This document shows, piece after piece, positions 52,964 to 62,151 of a stretch of DNA of 64,000 bases (the stretch's first letter is position 1; the number at the start of each line of letters is the position of its first letter). Both the position numbers and the translations under genes were made by a program. The notes under the pieces were generated by a model. It was not told where the DNA came from, did not search any database, and saw only the letters and a program-made list of their open reading frames with translations. This DNA comes from Stenotrophomonas hibiscicola ATCC 19867 (lineage in GTDB: Bacteria > Pseudomonadota > Gammaproteobacteria > Xanthomonadales > Xanthomonadaceae): the NCBI RefSeq assembly GCF_000382065.1, contig NZ_KB907500.1, forward strand, positions 62,001 through 126,000, written 5' to 3'.

Positions 52964-54015
52964 CGGTTGCTTGCTCCATCAGCAGTTCCGGTGGAATTGT
53001 TCTGCGCCGGCCTCATGGCCGGCTGTCCGGGCATGGCCTGCCCCGGCATTGCTTGCCCCTGCACCGGCTGACCCGGCATCGGTTGGCCCTGTACAGGCTG
53101 TCCCGGCATTGCCTGGCCCGGTACCTGGCCGTTGGCTGGCACCGCGACCGGCTGGCCGGTGGCCGGGTCGATCATGGTGGCTGCGGCCGGATTGTTGGGA
53201 TCGTAGACACCCTGTGCCTGCTGCGCCGCCTGTGCGGCCTGCTGCGCCTGCGCCTGCATGGCACCGTCATCCGGCACCGGCACGCCACGCGAATAGTCGT
53301 TGTCGACGCGGTACTCGGTGACCTGGAAGGCCAGCGGATTGAGGATGCGATCCTGTTCGGACAACGCCAGGTTCTGGTTGTACTCGAAGCGCATCGTCAC
53401 CAGCTGGTTGTCCAGGTAGGTAGAGACGCCGGTGCGCTTGTCCAGCAGGCTGCGCTGGATGCGCACCGAAGCGCCGCGGAAGCTGCCGTTCGGCTCGGCA
53501 CCCAATGGCGTGATGCTGAGGATCTTGACCCGGATGGCGCGCTCGCGACCGTACATCACGAACGGGTTCTGCGGATTGTTGCCGGCATAGCGGACACGCA
53601 TGGACTGCGCCACCGGATCGGTGGACATCACGAACACCAGTTCCCAGTCACGCAGGCCCATCACCGCCGAGTCATACGATTCGCGCGCGAGCACGTACTG
53701 GGCGACGTTGCTGCGATTGATCGCTTCGTTGGTGGTGATCGTCTCGCCCTGGAAGGTGCCACTCAACCGCGCGACGGTCGCCGTACCCGTGTAGGCATCG
53801 GCCATCACCAGGAACGGCACCTTTTCCTTCAGCGGCAGCATGTAGTAGTAGCCGCCCGCCAGTGCGAGCGACATCAGCAATGAGCCTGTGGCGACCCACC
53901 ATGCACGCCGCTCGCTGCGGCGTGCCATGTCGGCCACGGTGATCTCGTAGCTGACCGCCTTGGCGACCGACTGCTCGACCTTGGGGCTATTGCCGGGATC
54001 CTTCTTGCGGAACAT
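52960..54015 (-). CDS. virB8: VirB8 with repetitive Pro/Gly/Gln tail
   Basis: A 351-residue VirB8. A cytoplasmic N-terminus, one transmembrane helix (WWVATGSLLMSLALAGGYYY) and the NTF2-like periplasmic domain (about residues 70-245) are as usual. A tail of about 100 residues follows: a Gln/Ala stretch and then tandem PGQ repeats (AMPGQPVQGQPMPGQPVQGQ). VirB8 nucleates the inner-membrane complex. The tail is longer than in classical VirB8 (about 230 residues) and may contact the cell wall or other subunits. Confidence 0.94.
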   Translation of the reverse strand: MFRKKDPGNSPKVEQSVAKAVSYEITVADMARRSERRAWWVATGSLLMSLALAGGYYYMLPLKEKVPFLVMADAYTGTATVARLSGTFQGETITTNEAINRSNVAQYVLARESYDSAVMGLRDWELVFVMSTDPVAQSMRVRYAGNNPQNPFVMYGRERAIRVKILSITPLGAEPNGSFRGASVRIQRSLLDKRTGVSTYLDNQLVTMRFEYNQNLALSEQDRILNPLAFQVTEYRVDNDYSRGVPVPDDGAMQAQAQQAAQAAQQAQGVYDPNNPAAATMIDPATGQPVAVPANGQVPGQAMPGQPVQGQPMPGQPVQGQAMPGQAMPGQPAMRPAQNNSTGTADGASNR

Positions 54016-54104
54016 GGATTCTTCCGTACTGCTGAAACATCAATGGGCGTGGCACCCCTGCGACAGGCGCGGGGAGCGGCACGTTCGATGATTTCGAGGT
54101 GGAC

Positions 54105-54551
54105 TCAGGTGCCGCTGTTGGAATCAGCGCCCTGCGCCGACGCGGTCGGCGTCGAGCCAGCGCTCTGCACAACGATCTGGTTGCCAACGATGGAGACCGA
54201 GATACCCTGCGCCGAATAGGCCGATGTCAGATCGATCACGGCCTGCTGCGCGTTGGTCGTATCGATCTTCGAGACCGCGCCATACAGGGTGAAATCCGAG
54301 CTGAGGCGGTAGTCCAGCGTGCGCCCGGAATCCTTGGCCCAGCGCTCGAGCATGGCTTTGAGCGTGCCATCCATCGGCGAGGCCTGGTAGACGTAGCTGG
54401 AGTACAGCGGAATTTCGGTCGTTGTCGCAGCAAAGCGGTTGACCGGCTTCCAGCGGCCTCCGAAATCGGGAGCGGACTTGGTGGCGCAACCGGCCACCAT
54501 CAACGCCGCCACTGCGGCGATGGACATTTTCGCGATAAACGCCTGATTCAT
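54105..54551 (-). CDS. virB7: VirB7 lipoprotein with C-terminal N0 domain
   Basis: This 148-residue lipoprotein has lipobox VAGC (lipidation at about Cys22), a linker that binds VirB9 (FGGRWKPVNRF), and a globular N0 domain (about residues 45-130; GTLKAMLERWAKDSGRTLDY and SVSIVGNQIVVQS). Classical VirB7 is only about 45 residues. The N0-bearing long form is characteristic of the Xanthomonadales killing T4SS. It is the first gene of the main virB operon. The frame remains open about 100 codons upstream, but the ATG at 54551 gives the proper lipoprotein signal. Confidence 0.93.
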   Translation of the reverse strand: MNQAFIAKMSIAAVAALMVAGCATKSAPDFGGRWKPVNRFAATTTEIPLYSSYVYQASPMDGTLKAMLERWAKDSGRTLDYRLSSDFTLYGAVSKIDTTNAQQAVIDLTSAYSAQGISVSIVGNQIVVQSAGSTPTASAQGADSNSGT

Positions 54552-54837
54552 ACGGGCTTCACTTTGACGTACGAAAAAGCAGTCCCGAGCATTGGTCCCC
54601 TGGTCGTCCGGCGCTGCATCGCGCACGCCGGAATCAGAGGGATGCGCTGCGTGCGGCACACCCACTCCGGCTCCCCTGCAGCCAACGGCTGCCAACCAAG
54701 TTGCGGGGCCGCCGGACATAGCCGACAACCCACCCGCATACATCACCAACGTCGAAACCATCCTTGTTTCCATGGCACAAACTCCTGGCCACCCTACTGC
54801 CACATCTTTGACATCCAGCACACATTTCTGGACGACA

Positions 54838-54865
54838 GACATAGGGTCGCACAACCACGCGTCAA
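54838..54865 (-). promoter_or_regulatory. Candidate promoter of the virB7-virB6 operon
   Basis: Read leftward: TTGACG (-35; 54865-54860) and TATGTC (-10; 54843-54838) with a 16-base spacer, nearly 300 bases before virB7. A long leader would result. Confidence 0.45.
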
Positions 54866-54915
54866 TTCCATGTCAGACAAGTCTGAAAATCTATGAACAG
54901 ATGCCGAATTCTTGA

Positions 54916-54933
54916 CTTACCTCACGTTTTCAC
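54916..54933 (-). promoter_or_regulatory. CpxR-like direct repeat upstream of virB promoter
   Basis: Read leftward: GTGAA-N8-GTAAG, which resembles the CpxR consensus GTAAA-N4-8-GTAAA with one mismatch per half. It lies about 50 bases upstream of the candidate -35. Confidence 0.3.
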
Positions 54934-54975
54934 TTCAGTGAATATGAATCCAAGTCACAAATTTAGCGTCGTGAA

Positions 54976-56655
54976 TTAGACGTTAAGCATCGGAACATCG
55001 ACCTTCGGCAGCAGTCTGGACGTGAAATAGCGATCCTTGTAATAGCGGATCTTGTCGCATTTCACCGGATGCGGTATGCCTTCGTAGAGGAACACTTCCT
55101 TGTCGGGCCCCATCGCCTTCAGCTCCTGCGGCAGCATCAGTGCACGCCGCTCTTCGGTGAAGTTGTGGGTCTTCTCTCTGGCATGCGTGACGTTCTTCTT
55201 GCGCACCGTGGTGTAGCCCAGCATGTCCGAATAGTCGTTGGCATCCTGCTGCTCACGCGGCGCGTACAGGATCTGCAGGGCATGGTTGGTGATGATCGTG
55301 CGCGAGACTTCGCGGCCGTATGTGGCATCGAGCTGGGCCATGCTCTGGATGATCGGCAGCAGGCGGATGTTGTAGCCAGCCATGTAGGACACCGCCGAGG
55401 CGATGATCTCGACTTTGCCGATCGAGGTGAATTCGTCCATCAGCAGCAGGCACTGGTACTTCAGGTCCGGGTTGGACCTGGGCAGTTCCTTGGTATTGAG
55501 GTTGATCAGCTGGCTGAAGAACAGGTTGATGATCAGCCGGCTCTCGGCCAGCTTGTTCGGCTGGATGCCGATGTAGATGGTCATCTTCTTCTTGCGGACG
55601 TCGGTCAGCAGGAAATCGTTGCTGCTGGTGGCCTTGTCCAGCACCGGGTTGATCCAGGGGTTCAGCGGCTCCTTGAAGGTGCCCAGGATCGAGGCGAAGG
55701 TCTCGTCCGCCTGCGACAGCATGTTGGCGAAGGCCGAACGTGCGTTGGCACTGAGGAACGGCCGCTCCGACAGGGTCTTGAGGTACTTCTTCAGGTCGGT
55801 CCCGTCGCCGGAGGACAACCGATACACCGCGCCGAGCGTGGGCGTGCCGGCGCCCCCCGGGAAACCGCTGCTGCGCTCGTCGTCCCAGTTCTCGAACAGG
55901 TACAGGGTGAAGGCCATGAACGCGTTGCGCGCCTGGCTGACCCAGAACTTCTGGTCCTCGGCCCCATCCGGATACAGCATCGCAGCGATGCTCATCAGGT
56001 CCGAGACGCGGAACGCCGGATCGTCGGAGACGTAGCTGAGCGGATTCCAGCGATGCGTTCGCCGGTCCTCGGCGAAAGGATTGAACAGGTAGATTTCCTG
56101 ACCCTGGCTGGCGCGCCAGCCGCTGGTCAGGTCGAAGTTTTCCTGCTTGATGTCCAGCACCACCAGCGATTCGCCGTACTCCAGCAGGTTCGGGATGACC
56201 ACGCCCACGCCTTTGCCCGAGCGGGTGGGCGCGGCCAGGATGACGAACTGCTGGCCATCCAGGCGCACCAGCTTGCCACCATGGCTGCCGACCACGATGC
56301 TCTGGCCAGTCTTCTTGAACATGCCATGCCTGGCCAGGTCGGCGCCGGTGGCAAAGCGTGCATCGCCGTGCAGCGAGCGCTTGTCCTTCTTCAGCAGCAG
56401 CACCAGGCCGGTCACCACCAATACCAGCAGCGGCAGGCCGAAGCCCACGTAGCCGGCCCATCGGATCTTGCCAACGAAGGGCGCGACCTGTGGCTGGTCC
56501 AGCGCGTTGAAGTACTGGTAGTAGGTGTTCCAGGTGAACAGCTTGGTATCCAGGCCCAGGAACAGCAGCGTCAGGTAGCCGGAAAACACGAAACCAAGCA
56601 GCAGGGTCGCCAGCGTGATGATGGCGATGAGCAGATACTTCTTACTGGGCAACAC
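54976..56655 (-). CDS. virD4: VirD4 coupling protein
   Basis: A 559-residue T4SS coupling ATPase. Two N-terminal transmembrane segments (ITLATLLLGFVFSGYLTLLF and VGFGLPLLVLVVTGLVLLL) precede the nucleotide-binding domain, with Walker A APTRSGKGVGVVIPN near residue 145 and Walker B LLLMDEFTSIG. The all-alpha domain between would recruit effectors through their XVIPCD tails. The start is GTG, preceded by GGAGGA. It is upstream of virB7 but separated by 424 bases, so it is probably a distinct transcription unit led by the 85-residue gene. Confidence 0.96.
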   Translation of the reverse strand: MLPSKKYLLIAIITLATLLLGFVFSGYLTLLFLGLDTKLFTWNTYYQYFNALDQPQVAPFVGKIRWAGYVGFGLPLLVLVVTGLVLLLKKDKRSLHGDARFATGADLARHGMFKKTGQSIVVGSHGGKLVRLDGQQFVILAAPTRSGKGVGVVIPNLLEYGESLVVLDIKQENFDLTSGWRASQGQEIYLFNPFAEDRRTHRWNPLSYVSDDPAFRVSDLMSIAAMLYPDGAEDQKFWVSQARNAFMAFTLYLFENWDDERSSGFPGGAGTPTLGAVYRLSSGDGTDLKKYLKTLSERPFLSANARSAFANMLSQADETFASILGTFKEPLNPWINPVLDKATSSNDFLLTDVRKKKMTIYIGIQPNKLAESRLIINLFFSQLINLNTKELPRSNPDLKYQCLLLMDEFTSIGKVEIIASAVSYMAGYNIRLLPIIQSMAQLDATYGREVSRTIITNHALQILYAPREQQDANDYSDMLGYTTVRKKNVTHAREKTHNFTEERRALMLPQELKAMGPDKEVFLYEGIPHPVKCDKIRYYKDRYFTSRLLPKVDVPMLNV

Positions 56656-56691
56656 CCGAATCCTCCATGATGCGCACGAGGGCGCGACGGC

Positions 56692-56949
56692 CTAGCGGCG
56701 GCGCCAGCGCGACGCCTTTTTCCGCAGGTGATTTTCGTTCTCCAGCCCGGGCTCTTCGCCCTCTTCACGCACCCGTTGCAACAGCAACTGGCGCGCTTCG
56801 GCCAGCGATACCAGGTCGGTCAGACGATCCCCATCGTCGGCGACGACCGCATGGCCGACCACATCGCCCGGAGCGTACACCGGCTCGTGGGACACCGCTA
56901 CCAGCTGGTAGCGGCCACGGGTTTCCAGCACATGCCTGAATTCCTGCAT
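56692..56949 (-). CDS. Small basic-tailed protein upstream of virD4, unknown function
   Basis: An 85-residue soluble protein beginning MQEFRHVLETRGRYQLVAVS, with an acidic middle (EEGEEPGLENE) and a strongly basic end (HLRKKASRWRRR). AGGAG lies four bases before the ATG. It ends 36 bases before virD4 and is probably cotranscribed with it. No family was recognised. Possible roles are an accessory factor for VirD4 or an unrelated cytoplasmic protein. Confidence 0.65.
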   Translation of the reverse strand: MQEFRHVLETRGRYQLVAVSHEPVYAPGDVVGHAVVADDGDRLTDLVSLAEARQLLLQRVREEGEEPGLENENHLRKKASRWRRR

Positions 56950-57078
56950 CGAACTCCTCCTCCTCGGGGCGACGCCGCGCCCCTGCCCAGCCATCATGCC
57001 CATCGCAGTGTCATCGCCGCATCGACAACCGCTCCTGCTTTTGCGCGAAACTGTGCGCCGATATCCAACGAGACCGAT

Positions 57079-57497
57079 ATGGACTGGGTAGCACTTGCCC
57101 GCACCCTGGCCACCGAGGCGCACGCCGGCCAGATGGACAAGGCCGGCCAGCCTTACATCGGCCATGTGGCACGGGTGGCGGCTGCGGTGCGCGGCGACGA
57201 TGACGCCGAAGTGGTGGAGTGGCTGCATGATGTGGCCGAGGACTGCCCGGCGTTTGCCGCACGCATCGAGGCATTCCCCGCCCCGCTGCGCGAGGCGGTG
57301 CACCTGCTCAAGCGCGCCGCGGCCCCCGACGCGGACAGCTACTACGCGCGCATTGCCGCCCACCGCTGGCACTGAAGGTGAAGCGGGCCGATCTGGATGA
57401 CAACGCCGATCCGCAGCGCCTGGCGATGCTCGACACGGCGACGGCCGGGCGCCTGCGCGGCAAGTACGCGCACGCCCGGGCAGCGCTGGGCATCTGA
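57079..57497 (+). pseudogene. HD-domain phosphohydrolase gene with frameshift
   Basis: The first 98 codons encode an HD-type domain (EAHAGQMDKAGQPYIGHVAR with YIGH, and VVEWLHDVAEDC with the HD pair), as in RelA/SpoT-type or related small hydrolases. The frame then ends abruptly at HRWH (stop at 57373-57375). Shifting the frame at 57361-57365 restores a plausible continuation (PLALKVKRADLDDNADPQR ... RGKYAHARAALGI) with the expected DLDDN motif and a stop at 57495. One C seems to be missing from a CACCCGCTG-like string. This is either a real mutation or a sequence error. Confidence 0.8.
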
Positions 57498-57621
57498 CCA
57501 GGCCGCACGGACAGCGGGGGGCGGCGTGTCACTGATCGAACGCTGATTTACCTGAGCGCTGCTGCCCTTGTTGCGGTGCAGCAGTACAATGGGGGGCTCC
57601 CCCGCCCCGTCGCGCCCCCGC

Positions 57622-58833
57622 ATGAGCCCCACCTCTTCCCTGGCTGCGCGGCTGACGCCCCGTCAGCGCACCCTGATCATCCTCGCCCTGTCTCTGGGTG
57701 GCTTCGCCATCGGGACCAGCGAGTTCGCCAGCATGGGCCTGATGCTGGAGATCAGTCGCGGCTTGTCGATCTCCGAAACGCAGGTCGGTCACCTGATCAG
57801 CGCCTATGCCATCGGCGTTGTCGTCGGTGCGCCGATCCTCGCCTTCGTGGGTGCCAGCTTCCCGCGCCGCAAGCTCTTGTTGGCGCTGATGGGCTTCTAC
57901 GCGGTGGGCAACCTCGCCAGCGCGCTGGCACCCAATTACGGCACCATGCTGGCGGCACGCTTCGTCGCCGGCCTCCCGCATGGCGCCTACTTCGGCGTTG
58001 CGATGCTGGTGGCCGCGGCGATCAGCCCTGCCGGCCAGCGCGGCCAGGCGATGTCGCGGGTGCTGCTGGGCCTGTCGATCGCAATCCTGGTCGGCAACCC
58101 GCTGACCACCTGGCTGGGCCAGCAGCTGAGCTGGCGCACCGCCTTTGCCCTGGTCAGCGTGCTGGCCATCGCCACCGTGGCGATGATCGCCCGCTTCCTG
58201 CTGCCGGATCCGGACGAGGTGCGCACCTCGCCGATGCGCGAACTGCGCGCCTTCAACACGTCCCAGGTGTGGCTGGCGTTGGCAATCGGCGCAGTCGGCT
58301 TCGCTGGCATGTTCTGCGTGTTCACTTACCTGGCTCCGACCCTGGTGCAGGTCACCGGCGTGGCCGAATCGTGGATGCCGCTGGCGGTGGGCGTGTTCGG
58401 CATCGGCGCGATCATCGGCAACATCGCCGGTGGCTGGCTGGTGGACAGGTTCCACTTCAAGGCCGCCGCCGTGGTCCTGCTGTGGTCGATCCTGATGCTG
58501 CTGCTGTATCCGCTGGCCGCGCAGTCCGTGTGGACGATCGGCCCGATGATCATCACCGTCGGCACCATGGGCGCGCTGGCGGCAGTGCTGCAGACCCGCC
58601 TGATGGACGTGGCCGGTGAAGCACAGACGCTGGCGGCCGCCTCCAACCACGCCGCGTTCAATACCGCCAATGCGCTCGGCCCCTGGCTGGGCGGCATGGC
58701 GATCAGCGCCGGCTTCAGCCCGGCCAGCACCGGCTATGTCGGTGCGGCCACTGCCATTGGCGGCCTGCTGCTGTGGTGCGTGGCGGTGTCACTGGACAGG
58801 AAGCGTAAGGCCGCCGTCGCCGGCAGCCACTGA
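57622..58833 (+). CDS. MFS exporter, DHA1 family (AraJ/YdhP-like)
   Basis: A 403-residue, twelve-helix major facilitator. The early TSEFASMGLMLEISRGLSIS and ISAYAIGVVVGAPILAF are hallmarks of the AraJ/YdhP/SotB sugar or drug exporter group, and FPRRKLLLALMGFYAVGNL carries the loop 2-3 motif. It probably uses proton antiport. The substrate is unknown. The start at 57622 gives MSPTSSLAARL; an upstream 18-codon extension is not family-like. Confidence 0.88.
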   Translation: MSPTSSLAARLTPRQRTLIILALSLGGFAIGTSEFASMGLMLEISRGLSISETQVGHLISAYAIGVVVGAPILAFVGASFPRRKLLLALMGFYAVGNLASALAPNYGTMLAARFVAGLPHGAYFGVAMLVAAAISPAGQRGQAMSRVLLGLSIAILVGNPLTTWLGQQLSWRTAFALVSVLAIATVAMIARFLLPDPDEVRTSPMRELRAFNTSQVWLALAIGAVGFAGMFCVFTYLAPTLVQVTGVAESWMPLAVGVFGIGAIIGNIAGGWLVDRFHFKAAAVVLLWSILMLLLYPLAAQSVWTIGPMIITVGTMGALAAVLQTRLMDVAGEAQTLAAASNHAAFNTANALGPWLGGMAISAGFSPASTGYVGAATAIGGLLLWCVAVSLDRKRKAAVAGSH

Positions 58834-59029
58834 AGAACCGGCATTCACAGGCAAGTGGATGCCAGCGCCTTGACCAGCACGGCGCTTCGTACCGGCAGCA
58901 CCTGCAATCTGCCGAGGGGTGTTCCACCAAGGATGCTCGACCACGCGCTTCGGGTGCAATGAACACATTTCGTGGATGTGCCTTTGGGCAAAGTGCAGCC
59001 GACGCCCCTCGGCCTGCACCGGACCCGCA

Positions 59030-59299
59030 ATGCGCCACCACCGCGTTCCTGCCCACCACGATGCCATTGCCTTGCAGGCCGGCATGCTGGGCAGTGTGCT
59101 GGGCGTGGCGCTGTTCAAGGCCATCGCGTTATCTGCATTGGCGGCCGGATCGGTGATGGCCATCGGGCTGTGGCTGGTGGCCTGCGCGCTGCTGGCTGCA
59201 TGGGCGCTGGCCGCCTATCTGGCGTGCCTGGCGCTGAGCCGGCGTGTGTTCGTGCTGATGCTGGTGCTGTGCACGGTACTGATGATCTGCATCGCCTGA
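59030..59299 (+). CDS. Small hydrophobic protein, doubtful
   Basis: An 89-residue reading starting MRHHRVPAHHD that is mostly hydrophobic from residue 18 on, with two to three possible membrane helices (SVLGVALFKAIALSALAAG and VFVLMLVLCTVLMICIA). No good ribosome-binding site and no family match were found. The hydrophobic profile is the only support. Confidence 0.4.
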   Translation: MRHHRVPAHHDAIALQAGMLGSVLGVALFKAIALSALAAGSVMAIGLWLVACALLAAWALAAYLACLALSRRVFVLMLVLCTVLMICIA

Positions 59300-59552
59300 G
59301 CCGGCAGGGCGGGACTTCTTCTGCCGCCTTCATTGTCCTGCGGGACCCGCTGCAACAAGGGCGTGGAGTGTGATCAAGCGAGCGCGACGGCTGTGACAAG
59401 CCGTGGGACCTGATTGGAAAGGATCCCTGAAAAGGAACCGCTCCCCATTGCCGCGCCTGTCTTGATCGTGTCCATGCATCTGGCTGACTGCGCCATCACG
59501 GCCAACGCGCGACGATGCGATTTCCCAACCTCCCTGCCCTGTCGAGATCCAG
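59300..59552. other. Short intergenic stretch
   Basis: No gene, repeat or clear terminator was seen. Confidence 0.4.
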
Positions 59553-59801
59553 ATGCCGGACACTGCCCATCCTGTCATTCGCGCATTCGAGGCCGTGTTC
59601 GATCTGTCCGGCGGCGTGCAGCGCATCACTGCGCTCACTGTTACCTGCCGGCATTGCTCCTCGACCAGTTCGGCCAGCGAAGACAATCTGGTTCACCTTC
59701 CGGGTGGAGCACTGTTCCGCTGCGACGAGTGCGGCTGCCACCAACCGGTCAGCCACGCCAGGCTGTCGGATTGGCAACCGACCTCGTTGCTGGGCATCTG
59801 A
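59553..59801 (+). CDS. Small zinc-ribbon-like protein
   Basis: This 82-residue protein has two CxxC pairs (TCRHCSST and FRCDECGCH) 29 residues apart, with neighbouring histidines, as in small zinc ribbons that act in nucleic-acid or protein contacts. No family name can be given. The next gene begins ten bases downstream in the same direction, so the two are probably cotranscribed. Confidence 0.6.
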   Translation: MPDTAHPVIRAFEAVFDLSGGVQRITALTVTCRHCSSTSSASEDNLVHLPGGALFRCDECGCHQPVSHARLSDWQPTSLLGI

Positions 59802-59811
59802 GGGCCGGCTC

Positions 59812-59994
59812 ATGGGCATGACGGCGCAACAGCGGGAGATCCTGGAGGCAATCGCCGCTGCGCAACCGGTGCGCGGCGACGCGGCGACGTGGGCAGTCAA
59901 CGCGGGTTTGGCGGTACAGGCGGAAGACGGGGATATCGATCTTACCGACGCCGGCCGCGACGCCCTCGCCGCGCGGAGCGCACGTGAGGACTAG
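59812..59994 (+). CDS. Small acidic helix-turn-helix-like protein
   Basis: A 60-residue acidic protein, beginning MGMTAQQREILEAIAAAQPV, whose predicted helix-turn-helix-strand order (LTDAGRDALAARS at the end) resembles a mini winged helix. GAGGG lies upstream of the ATG. No named family. It is paired with the zinc-ribbon gene. Confidence 0.5.
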   Translation: MGMTAQQREILEAIAAAQPVRGDAATWAVNAGLAVQAEDGDIDLTDAGRDALAARSARED

Positions 59995-60178
59995 ACGCGG
60001 CGATCAGGCCGCCTTCGCGACCTTCCGCCAGGGGCAGAGTCCGCGGGCGTAGTGAGCAGCGCGCGGCGGTCCCGATCGCGGCAACCTGCAGGACAGAGGT
60101 GCAACGCTGCCCCGTCAACCGAAGTGGTGATGCCCTTCATGCCGGTGATGTGCAGGGCGCCATGACATCCACTCGGCT

Positions 60179-61915
<1,737 letters not shown>

Positions 61916-62110
61916 CGGGCGCGTTGCTGAAGCGAACCGAATCCGCGTTCCAGTGAGGACTCCAGCGCGGACGCTTTGTCGCCGACCTCGCACCGCTGAT
62001 GGCACGTGCGGGGCCGCACCGGTGTGCGGGTGGCTTTGCCGGGCACACCGTACACCCACCCGAGCCTGCGTCCACAGCGCACCAGGGGGGATGGGCCACG
62101 AACCTTTGCA

Positions 62111-62129
62111 AATGCTAATCTTTCTCATT
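62111..62129 (+). promoter_or_regulatory. Fur box
   Basis: AATGCTAATCTTTCTCATT matches the 19-base Fur consensus at 16 positions and lies within the perfect dyad GCAAATG...CATTTGC (62109-62133). It is 23 bases before the receptor start codon. Confidence 0.8.
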
Positions 62130-62151
62130 TGCAGCCCATCCTGACTCCCTC

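Larger units (their letters stand above)
54552..54975. other. Regulatory gap between virD4 and virB7
   Basis: This 424-base, comparatively AT-rich gap carries a candidate sigma-70 promoter (54838-54865) and a CpxR-like direct repeat (54916-54933). No convincing gene was found. A leftward frame continuous with virB7 begins METRMVSTLVMYAGG but has no family match. Confidence 0.6.

Noticed and set aside
55069..56670. Long rightward frame opposite virD4 (and similar ones opposite tex, the PAS-GGDEF gene and the hybrid kinase)
   Set aside because: No start-site support or family match; the opposite strand carries clear motifs.
34943..57000. Conjugative element or ICE interpretation of the T4SS
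   Set aside because: No relaxase, integrase, origin of transfer or attachment repeats were seen; the effectors and long VirB7 fit a killing system.
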